Positions 8,694-20,600 of a DNA stretch of 27,246 bases are shown piece after piece (the first letter of the stretch is position 1; each line of letters opens with the position of its first letter). Location of the stretch: positions 380,889-408,134 of the forward strand of contig NMRA01000413.1 of assembly GCA_002633005.1 (NCBI GenBank), in the 5' to 3' direction. The notes under the pieces are model-generated. The model was not told the origin of the DNA, made no database searches, and saw nothing but the letters and a program-made list of their open reading frames with translations. Both the position numbers and the translations under genes were made by a program. Source of the DNA: Phoronis australis. Its lineage: Eukaryota; Phoronida; Phoronidae.

Positions 8694-11600
8694 CTAGAAA
8701 TGGAAAAATAACTCTGGAGTAGAACAATCGAAAATTGTTAGAAGATATTTAGTGCACCAAGTCAATGTCCAGCTCACCAGGAAGGCAAGAAGTGGCGCAT
8801 CAGACGCACATGCAATATAAGCGATACAGTACGGGCCATCGACTGGACTTGGTTAGGGCTGTGCTGTATTTAAAGTGGTTTTATTCATAATTTGATTGGT
8901 TTTAAATTGTTCGGAACTGAAGCTAGACAAGACTTTACGAGGTTTCACAAAGTTTAGAATTAATATGCCGAGATCACTAGCATTTGATTAGCAAATGTTT
9001 TAGAATATTCTGGGGACACCCAATAAATTTCCTCGATTATTGTTAGGTGTCCCGATGTTTTCATTCTAAATGTTGACAACCACGTAAGTGATGTTCAGTA
9101 TAACAATGTCTCTGTGTTGTGAATATTGTAATTTTCCTGAGTCCACGTTCTTTAGTCTCATACCAGTCATAAAATGTCTTCACGGTAACACTCGCTACAC
9201 CTATCACTATCACTTATTTGTTTACGGAAACACTCGCTACGTGTAACACTATTAGTTATTTGTTTACTACATGTATCAGTGTCAGTTATTTGTTAATTTC
9301 TGAGGATTGAATACGTTATTTCTAAATTTTTATGTGACGTCCTACACTGCAACCAGTTTAAAGAGCAATCCACAGTTTATTTCAAAGCAGTACACGACAG
9401 ATGTTTGCAATTGTTTATCTATCTGAAAAAATCCTCTAAATTTAGAATACTTAGAGGTAGTTGGAGTAATTAGTTTAGCACATGCTTTGTAAATGTCGTT
9501 GCGTCCTGAATATTAATGAAGAATGCAGTTGTGATAAGTGACACCAACAGTCCAATTAATATATAAACACGTATAATTTTGGATGAATGTCTGACTAAAT
9601 TCTTCACAGCAACTGTCAGGGAACCATGTTCTAAAACCTTTACTTGATGTGATGGCAAATTTTGAATCATTGAAACTATTTTCCTGCTGGTTTAATTAGT
9701 CATATACATGACCTCTCTGGTTGATATCCTTTTTACGTTACTGTTACTCTCTACGTTAATTGTCATTACAACTTAATTAATTAACGAATTAACTGCACGT
9801 TTTGGTAACACTATTGATGTAAGAACTGAACATATTTTTAAATCTGTCTGGTATGCAAAACGAGAATTATTGATGAAGTAAATTGTTGCTCTTTTCCTTC
9901 TGGTATAATCACACGCTATCAAGAGCTTATGAATGGTTTTCTAATGGAATGACTCTTGTGCAGTTCAGTAGAAAAACAGTGGAGCTGTGAAACGTTTTAG
10001 TGACAGTAAAGAAGGCGACATTTTTCCATTGGCTTAATGATAAAATATATATTTGTTACATTTTGCCCTAGGTACATGAGCCTGCAATCGTTTTAAAGCT
10101 CAGGTGGTGAGCGGAAATGTGAATAGATTTAAGGACAATTGTAAACTTTCGAAATTATTGTAACATGTCTAGATGGCTTTCGGGTATGCCAACCAGCTAG
10201 GTAGCGGTTGTACCCACGAATCATATTAGCAGATGATACTCCGTTTGACAATGTTTGCGGCCATTAGACCGCAAAATACTCCAAAAATTTAGATGGAATT
10301 TATTAGGAAGAAATCCAATGTTACTGCGATAAAAATTTTAATTTACTTCGTTTGTACTAAACAAACATTCCACCTTCAGATTATGTAATACCTTATTGAC
10401 AAGTGTATATATTTAGCCAAATGTCTACAAAACTAGGGAATTTAACTTGGCAAAAGTATGTATTTTCTAAAATTATAAATTTGTTAGAATTTGATTTTTG
10501 ATATATAACCAATCTGCCACTAATTAGGTCACGTGACCTTGATTTTTAGGACAATTTACCAGACACACCTACAGGATCAACAACACATGACATAAATGTT
10601 CAATATAAAATCTCAAAAACGCTGTTGCCGTTTTCAAAATTGTACTTTCGTTTCAGATTTCTGCAATTTTATTTTTTTTAACAAAAATGTCCTTATTTAT
10701 TTCATGCACAACCAGGAAAATTTTAAATGTACACTGTAATTCCTCAAACATTTTTGGAGACCAGTGAATAAAGTACAGTTTCTTAAAGTTTCATGTCATT
10801 TATGAGTTACGATGTTCCGAATTTCGGAAAGGGAGAAAAGAACTGAAATGAGAAAAGGGGTGCTTTCATGTGAAACGAACGCTGTTAATGAAACAAACAC
10901 CGCGATTCGTGGGAGGATAATTGTCTCCCTGATTGAGTGTGTACCCTTCATCACAATACAAAGCTGACACCTACCGGTTCATAGGACCATTCCTGAGGAC
11001 CTCTGTTGTGATGACATCTGTACAGTATCAGGTCACTTCCGTTGTAATCCAAACAATAGTCATCACGTCTAATTTGACCAATTTTACTAAGATACCACAC
11101 CTGGGATAGGTAATTAAATAGGACTTATAGAGCTGTGTAATAATATCAAAGTGGAAGCTAAAATTCTCAAAATTTTAAGATTCACAGTTTACTCAAATGA
11201 ACTAGCACACACTGGCTTCGGGATTGTCTCCTAGCAACATTTCCAAGCGTGCAGCCAGAACTTCAGTGTTAAACACGCGTACACCTCCATTACTTTGCCT
11301 GAACGACATGGACTACAGCTTTTAACACACTTAAACACAATTTACTTGATTAGTAAAAGCTGCGCGTCTGGAGTTCAACAAGAGACTGGTAGGCCTACAT
11401 GTAGCTGTCGTTTCTAAATTCTGTTTAGATCAGTGAGCAACATTCACTGTTCTCGGTAATTGTGTGTGTTCACAAATTAAAAATAAACCTAACATGTTCA
11501 ACTTCTAGTTAAGCTACATATTTTTCGGTCAAGTGTTTGCGATTGGTTGTACCCTTACTTGATTCCCGCCCTGTCCGTGACAACCGTAAGTCTGTATTTT

Positions 11601-14600
11601 CTTATTCAGCTCAGATGGTCCAGCGGGGCTATCGACGCACATGCTCATAGCTGCATTTCTTATCTGAAATGACAAACAGGAAGAAAAACACTATTGTGAT
11701 AAAAAAACGTGATTCAAGTGATTTTATTGAATTTGCATCGATCGCTTCAATACAGTGTCTATGATTCTGAAGACGTCCACTCGGTCAATGCTCTGAGGTT
11801 TGTGCACGAAGTGTAGTATACATGTATCTCTACCCTGCCCATCTCACACCCACGCAGTGTGGAGGGCCTGTACTGATACGATGATAAAGTAACAAACGAG
11901 TGACAACATAGTGGCACTGCTACTAAACCAAACGTCAATTTGTTCTATTCATAACTTGTTTTTTAAAGGTAGACTAGAACCATGGCAGACTTCACTCTTT
12001 CACAGTGCTATGGATGACAACACCAGCACAAGGCGAATCCATGCTATGAATTGCACGCTTTGAGGTACGCTCGGAGGAACGGGTAACAGAAGTTGAAGGG
12101 CCTCCAGTCACTGTAGAGGCCACAGCTCGCGAGGCTACTCGCTTCAAAAATGCACTTCTCGGGCCTGGCGACTGGACGCTTCCGGGAATCAACAGCGACA
12201 AAATGGCATCCTTCTTCAGGCGTTGTTTTGCAGGAACCTTCACGAATTCCGCGTACATATCTCTTTCGTAATCCAACGGCAGAAAATGCTTGCCACACAC
12301 TCAGTAATTCTCCACTGCTTTGTACGTGTCTTGGACGGTAACGCTGCATTCTTCACACGAAAGAGCGAAGTACGTCGTAGCGTGTCATCTTTCGGAAAGC
12401 AGTGTAACAACATACTCAAAGTGCGCGTGAGACGATAATGAGTACACGCCGGTACGCAGCAACCGTGCAACATGTTGACTGACTGGTAAAGAAACGCAAA
12501 CGACGACCGAACTTATCACAACCGAGGTAAAAGAATGGCTGACTCGACAGCTCAGACAGTGAGGCTATATGAAAAAAGGCGGAAAATTCTTAACTCCCTA
12601 AACGCCACTTCCGGGAAGCGGTTATTAACTGAAAAATATGTCTGGGATAATCAACGAACCGTATTTTTACTAAAAATGACACGAAAAAAGTTTTCCTTCT
12701 CCTTTAATCCATGACAAACAATTAGCTTGTTCTGTGTTGAATTCCGTAGACGTAACAATCTCGCTAAGGAAGCTAATGTGATCACGTGCTGCGCAAGATT
12801 CTTGCATCAACGGAACTCGACGCTATTGTGTGCTCCGACCCATATCAAACTTGCACTTCACTGTTTAAAAAAGAAAGGTCCCACCTGCATCATCGAACAT
12901 TTTATAGATTTAGTGAAGAACAAGTTTGTAATCTTTTCAAATGTGTGTGGAGTCAGGTGTAACCTGCTGTATTTCGACACATGACATATAATCCCTGCAA
13001 GCACGACCACGTGATTGATCTTGAAATAGCGTGAACGCAGTCGTTTTAGCTGCACTAAAAGTTTTGACATATTAGATTAAAAACTGATGCCACGTGTTTG
13101 TTTAGTTTGTTTGGAAAACAGTTAAGACTTGCAACTGAAACACATCACATTCACTACATGCAGACGTTGGTGGCGCTGCAAAAATTATTGTTGTGCATTG
13201 CTATTCAACACACAATGCCACGTTTTAGCATCACTTTTAAAAACGTAAACGTAAAAGCGTGCGTGTTCCAAAACATGCAGAACCATTTGTAGTTTGGACT
13301 CAACACCTCGTTTGCAAGCATGATGGCAAATCCCTGCAACTGTGAATTCTCTGGTTACATAATCAATATTGAGACCCTGACCTTGAGTGAGCAAACCAAA
13401 AAGTTTGTCATAATTACCTCCCCTGAAGCCAGCGCTTCGCCGGGTATAAACATCTCTGGGTGGATATTTCGTAAGAACCACGAAAAAGATTTACACTTTA
13501 ACCTCTTGCGTAATTCGCGACGCTCAGAAACATCCCCATAGTCACCCTGTAAAATTATACCTGTACCTGTAGCCAAGTTAAGCGATTATAGTGACAGCAC
13601 GATTAGACATGCATGGTGCTTCTTTCACATGACAGATAACATTTAAAAAACAAGCGTTACTACATCTCAACGTTCCTAAGTTCAGATCCAGAGAAAATCA
13701 AAGAGGACGAGGCATATCGCTAATTACACCAGTTACAACACAGGAAAACACAACAGTGAATCGTCTTACTCTTATGAAAGCTCAGACCTTTTGTAGTTGT
13801 CTATTTTCCTCGGTATGGTCACAGGCGCACACTCAATAAGGTGTTTAAGTCCGGAAGTCAAAAGTCTTTTTTGTCTTGAACTTCCATGATAATGGCGTCA
13901 GACTATGGCATAGGAAGAGCAGGCTAAGGTGCTTTTGACGAAAGGCGTTTAATTAATCTCCGTTGCTCAGGAAGTTGTTGCGATTAGAGCGGCGTGACCA
14001 TGATTGCACTGAGTCGCGCTCCAACTTCACCGTCACTAAGCACTTCATTTGGAGAAGGGTTTGCGGAACCCAGTGGTTTTGAACAATATATGTTTTTCTA
14101 TGCATATAATACGATAACAGGTACACGACATTTTAAAAACTTTTTGGTATTTACCACGCGTGTGGAATGGACTTTTCACTCGGTTGTAAAGTACTTCTCA
14201 CCCCACGTGTGGAAAGTACGAAAAAGGTTTGCTTAAATGCGTTTGGAAATTTTCTGATAGCCCACTGGGGCTTTTTCACTTACCAAGTCATACCCAATTT
14301 TCTCGTAGTAGTATTTTTTGTAATCGTCCAGCCAAACTTCGGCCAGACGAACCAAATTCTTTTTCAGGAAATCACCTTTGCCCTTAGAATACGTTGCACC
14401 TTTCCTTCCACGAAATATGTGGCCGACTTGTGAACACGGATGTGTAACTAGGGCGCCACCGCACATCCAAATCTTAAAATTATAAAAAGTAAACGTTACT
14501 TAGACTTCTCGTGAGTTACCAGGAAATTCATACAGTGATAACACCCTGGTGGAATACGTCATCCTATTGATGCTCAAGCGCGCCAGAGCTGTGTCTTTTA

Positions 14601-17600
14601 TTGCCTAGGCTAAGTCATACACAACTAGATGGAAGGGTATGTCTTACGTAGTCATGGTAAAGTCTTGCGTAGTTTTGGTTCGTGATGCACAATTAGGTGG
14701 AAGGCTGTGTCTCAAGTGACCAAGGTAAGTCATGCATGCACAGTTATGTAGAAGACTTTGTTTCATGTAGCCATGGTTAAGTCATACACAGGTTGTTGGA
14801 AGGCAATGTCATACACAGCATGGTAAAGTCACACATAATTTGCTCGAAGGCATTCTTACGTGGTCTTGGTAAAATAATGCACAATTAGCTCGAAGGCCAT
14901 GTCTTACGTATTCACGAGAAAGTCGTACACAATTAACTGGAAGGTTATGTCTTATCGCACTTATTCTTAAGGTGTTGTTTATGTTTTAATTATGACGCAC
15001 GACGCCCAAATCTCAAGTTATAATGTATGTGAAATATTTACCAAATTGAACCCTGAGTACAGGATAATGCACACGTGCGACATTTTAAAATCATACCCTG
15101 AAAGACAACTCTAAATTTTCGCCTCCCCAAATATCCATGGCTGCATCGTATGTACCAATTGTGTGAAAATATTCCCTTTGGATGGAAAACAAACCTCCCG
15201 CCATCGTTGGAGATCTGAAATGTAGTCAAAGTATTCCATACATCTAATAAATTAGCAGCATCGCGTTGATCTGCTGGTGTATAACCTGACCAATAAAACT
15301 GTGAAGCATCTCAAGTGAAAGTTACTTCTGTGACCTTGATGTCAAAGTTGCAGCTTGATTCATATCTTTAAAAGAGAATGCCACCCGATTTTATTAGTCT
15401 TTTTACCGTCTTAATCGGTCTATATCTACATGTACATCTCCTCTTATACGTCGACCTCACCTTAGTTGCCGAGAGGTGTCGCGTTAACCTGCGAGGAAGA
15501 TGAGAAACGACGCAGCGACGTCAGAGGTTCGTCTAGAGAGTGAATGCCGCTATATTGCGGTGCATTGTTCCCGCTTGTCCGAACTATGAAGCTGCGAAGA
15601 AAGCGGGTATATCGTTTTTCGACTTCCTCGATAGCCCGAAAGGCTTAGGAAGTGGCTTGCGGTAGTGAAGAATGAAAGGTATGCTGTTGATAGCAAGTAT
15701 GAGGCCGTGAAACATCTCCGTGTCTGTGGCCGGCATTTCGTCGACAGTGATTTCTCTGACGAATTCCGGCTTACCAAAGAACTATACATACGTTCCGTTT
15801 CCTGTGCATGTTCCCGGCGCCTCTCTAGTACTTCTTGATCACTGCATTCCGTGAAACCTAACGATCCGACCCGAGAAGTCTTCGTCGTATGAGCTCTTGA
15901 CTAAGTCGGGATTGGCGCCGGGCGAGTTGCCATATAGATGTTTATTATTCTGCGTTCTGTTTCAAAACGAATTATTCTCAACCTAAAATGATCCTAACCA
16001 ATGCTTATATGAAACTGAAACAAAGTCTGTCTCGTTAGATACAATTTTGTAATGCCTTGGAATGCTCGTGAGTGCAAATAGTTTGAGAAGCCACCAATGA
16101 ATAAACCATTGCGTTACCGGCTTTTGATGCCGCCAACAAAGGTAATTCACCGGGCACCGAGGCCGTGTGAGCACATGCTAATTCAGTGTTTGCTGACAGA
16201 AAGCTGTTGTGAAACAATTACTCGATTTTATATGCTATGTTCACATGTTAGGTTAATGCTTAGAAATACAAATACATTATTCAAATCATTGTTACTGTAC
16301 AACCTTTGCCCTGATGGTCTGTGCAAGGAGAACCCGACTTCGTGGCTCCCTACAAGTAAGTAGATTTTCAGTTTCGTGGCTAATTCACATAAATATACAT
16401 GTAATTACGTGCACATTATTAATTTGGCTCACTATTATAGTCTTTTTGTGACTTGGAGGTTTAGTTTCCAACTCAAGCTGGTTTATGTTCATGCCAGTCC
16501 CGGCGGTCGCGAAGGGTCTGATCGAGTTCCGAGCCACTGGCCGGGATAACGAGTCAGTCCGGCCGGGACAGGCCTCATCGGGTTCCGAGTGTTTTGTGTG
16601 TTTAGAACTAAAAAAATCACAAGTCTAAACAACACAGTTCTAAGTTCTCCTGTCTGTATTTCACGGAAGAACACTTCGAATTTATCTCCGAACAGACCCC
16701 AAACTCCTGCTACGGACCTTGGTAAATTGGCCTGCCGAACTTTGTAGGCTACGGTGTGTCCAAATACCAGTGAATCCGCAACAGCGAAATAAAACAACAC
16801 GTTTTTATGAGAACTCGGTGTATTTTTAAGGGTTTTACATCGAAGTTTGATGATTTATTGGAGTTAAACGATGAATTCAAGCGATAAGCTGACACCACTA
16901 ACTCGTGTTGTGAACTGCTTTACTGACTGCGGGTGAAACCAATTACGTCATTGGATAATTTCAACACATCCGTCTTCCGTCAGTTGTCAGGTAACGTAAC
17001 AGAACCTGCTGTTATAGAGTAGAACTACTCGATCTAAATTGATACAAAATAGGTTGTTTTTTGGGTGGCATTCTCCTTTAATGTACTCGAAAGAGTGAAT
17101 GTGAGCAATGGCACAAATTCAAAATAATGGTCTTTCTTCAACAGTATCATTATTTCTAAAATGTATAGGTCTATTTAGTAGAGATTCTAGTTTATTTATA
17201 TTGACTGCCGTTTTATGTAATTATTTCTCTGACATTCTTCAACAAGTCTGTTAATGGTGCTCCTAGTGCACTTGCCAAGCCATTGCACCCACCCCATAAA
17301 CCGACTTAATTGGATGGTAGTGACATCTTCTGGATTGCCTCGACTTTGACATGATTGGTCTTTGATTTTGTAATGAACATACGTGGCAAAAGTGCCTGAA
17401 GTGACATTTTTGAAATGTAATTTAATCTCTCCATCACTGTTCTGGCGTCAGCGCTGTGTTCTAAAACTGTTCTTCTGTGCCGGGTTGCATGAAACAGTCC
17501 CAAACAGGGACTCAACTAAATTCCCTATTTTGCCTATTTGTGTCTTTGACGGTTTAATTACAGATGTGATCTTTCTCTTTCTAATCATCTTCATTATGAG

Positions 17601-20600
17601 CTGCTCTTTGACTGGTGACATTTTCTAACAATATAACCAAAACCTGAGCCTTGAATTCAATGGAAATAAATTGGGACTTAGTCCCAACGTTAGGAGTGTT
17701 GCATGAAAAGATCCCTATACATTTTCGATGATATTGAGAATTCAACGTCGATTTCACTCTCGATTTCTATCAAAACCAAAAGTTGACTTAGTACTGACAC
17801 TAGAAAAGCATAAGAAAGGACAAGCTGTGTTTTCACAAGTCCACAAATACGCAGTAGGTTTAGGGAACTAAGTTGAGCCCCAATTTAGGACTGTTTCATG
17901 CAACCGGGCACTGCGGACTCGTATGATTGTTAAGCGTGACTATCATAAAATGGTATTTCACTCGTTAAATATATTCATGTCAGCATATGGACTCGTCTTA
18001 CTCCTTTTCCCCCTAATTTCGGTCAAGTCAATTGTTCCTTTGTGTAGGACTGCATTTCGTTTTTCCAGCCTTTTCGTTGGTCTGCAGTTATCACGTGCCT
18101 TAAGTTTGGTCAGCTCATGGCTCTTGTAGTCTGATCATTGTCACGAGTCCTTAAGCGTTTTCTTTGTTATAGTAACCTCGTTTTCAGTTCACCTTTGTTC
18201 CGGCCACATTGTCATACGTTCCAAAACTTGTTAATGTGCTCACATAAACTTTAAGAAGTAAAATACCATATACATGTACGTTAACCGAGTAGAATCCATA
18301 CTTTGATACATGTTTGTTTGCAATATCTATAGGCAGTTTGTTTTACGATTGCATACCGGAAGATTGGATATTGTACAGAGAGTAGGTTATGAACCAGTGT
18401 GTACACTGTATCATGTTGTCGTGTTTTCAATCAAGTGCATCAGTGCATCATCCATGCAAGCGTACATTCTAGAAACAATAACAGACGTATAATTATTGAC
18501 ATTTTTCATCAATCTGTTCTTGTTGTTAGTAAAAGCAGGTGGTCAGATACACAATGTATGTTATTTAATCAAAGCAGGTGGTCAGATACCCAATGTATGT
18601 TATTTAATCAATTGAACAGCTGTACTAAAACTGCAGCAAGGGCTGAGTATATGCGCAAGTTCTCTGTAATGAGTTGAAGGCATACGTACATCAATGGAGG
18701 CAGCAAGTTTGCCAATATTCAGGTCTTAAAAGAGCTGAAGGCCCACCGGAGGGCTTTTCACTACCTGGTGATATGGATATAAACCAAAAATGTGAGGAAA
18801 ATTCTTGTTCAGTGTGTTAGCACTAACCAAATCAAACTCCCTCAACGTTTAGAAAACTGCAAACGGTCTTATCGCTTCCGTTTCGCCTCTTTTTACCTTC
18901 CTCAAACAACAACGAATCAAATCGTCGGCCATCTTCTACTCTCAGTTTTTGACCTAATGATGTCATCAAGTGACCCGAATACCAACCAATGAGAGAAGTG
19001 AATGCTTTAGTTCACGAGCCCACCGCTAGGTAAAAAAATGAAAATGTTGGAGTGAAAGCGAAAAGCAAAATGTCAAAATTTCGAGTGAATTAGTTCTTTT
19101 ACAGACATTGATTTGCGAGCATCGATATTCGATGTATTATTTATGCAGCTGAACGTGTTCACGCGATTTCAATTTCGACGAGTGTAAGTTAATGCACTAG
19201 TGTCCAATAACGTCGTAAGGTGGCTGGTGATAAGAGAGGAAACTGCAGTATAATTATGTTTGTTCTTGTTGTGAAAATACGAAACTATTAGTCATCTAGT
19301 CTACCAACCTTATGAAACAATTTAGTGATAGTTGGACATGCTGTTTTCTCCTATTTATGATTAATTGAATATATGTTTATTTGAATGCTAAATGGTGTGA
19401 TCTCTATTGATATACGTCAGCACGCGGTGCTGGTAGGGATAACCATGTGTGACCTCGCTTGAAATCTCTAAACGTGCAATGCTATCACTACTATGTCAAG
19501 GCTGTGTCCGGAAAATGTAATACACTAGCGAGTAAAGAAAGCATCGTAGTCTGATGCACAGCGAAAACTTGCAATGACTTGGCGTGATTTCGTTTTTCTC
19601 GACAAAAATTTGTTCTAGAGAACGTAGCCCAAGTGGTGGCAAACATTACCTATTACGAGCTTACCTCACCGGAGCCACAAAGTGGTATTTTTTTCTCTCC
19701 CTCTGGAGTTTGTTTGGCGGGAAAAACCACGTGAAGCCGAGATTCCAATCGAAGCCGCCCAGTTGCGTTAGCTCTGCTTTCCCATAGAAAAATTCGAACG
19801 TGTCGTCACTGATGATATCGATGACGGGAGTGACACTTGTGTTTGGGTTATTCTTGATGACATCGAGAATGGGTGGCAACCATCCTTTAAAGCATTGCAA
19901 TTCACTATCAGGTGGCATCCAATTAGGCTTGGCAGAATTGTTGAATAACATGGCACAGCACAACTCCCAATTAAGGGACTGGCGTACATCATAAGTCACG
20001 TGTCAGTGCATGAGTTTGAAAACTCTTCAAGTTCTTATGCTCATAACAAAAATCATTCTTCAGTTGCATCTTGTATGGTTTATAGGAGGATTTGAGACTA
20101 GACTACTACATGTACTATCTTTTGCAGGGGCGGATGCAGCATTTGAGAATTTTATTGGGGGGCATGGCCCCCTTGGATCCCTCTGAATCCACCACTGCTC
20201 TGTGCCAGTAATGCTCTATAGTAAAAATTCGAATTCCAAGAATTGGAACGTAGTGGACTTTGCTGGTATGATTTTCCTGACCAAATTTTCGTTCGTCAAA
20301 GACCTTTCCACCTCAATACGAGGCTGGTTATCAGAAGATGATAACCCTTTTTACCTGGGGTACATTCACAGTGAGAATCAAGGAACGTCAACACGTCGCC
20401 CGTAGCAGCGGCAACCCCAAGTAGACGCGCTCGTATCAACCCTTCTCTTTTCTTTGCACGAATAATCTTCACTATTCTCAGTCGTCTCATATATTTGTCA
20501 AGCGGTTCTTTAGTATGTGCTGAAGTTTAGACATAGACTTGCATTTTATGGATGAATGACTTGAATGATTAATTCGCAAAACGACACGATAATATAAACA

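Noticed and set aside
12044-12349. 101-codon minus-strand ORF in the third frame
   Set aside because: Overlaps the THAP relic but lacks THAP motifs; the other two frames carry the zinc ligands.
15550-15789. 79-codon minus-strand ORF
   Set aside because: Antisense shadow of the THAP relic on the plus strand.
16489-16800. 103-codon minus-strand ORF with a TR.P.RP repeat
   Set aside because: The repeat follows from the GC-rich duplication; no start context or known motif.
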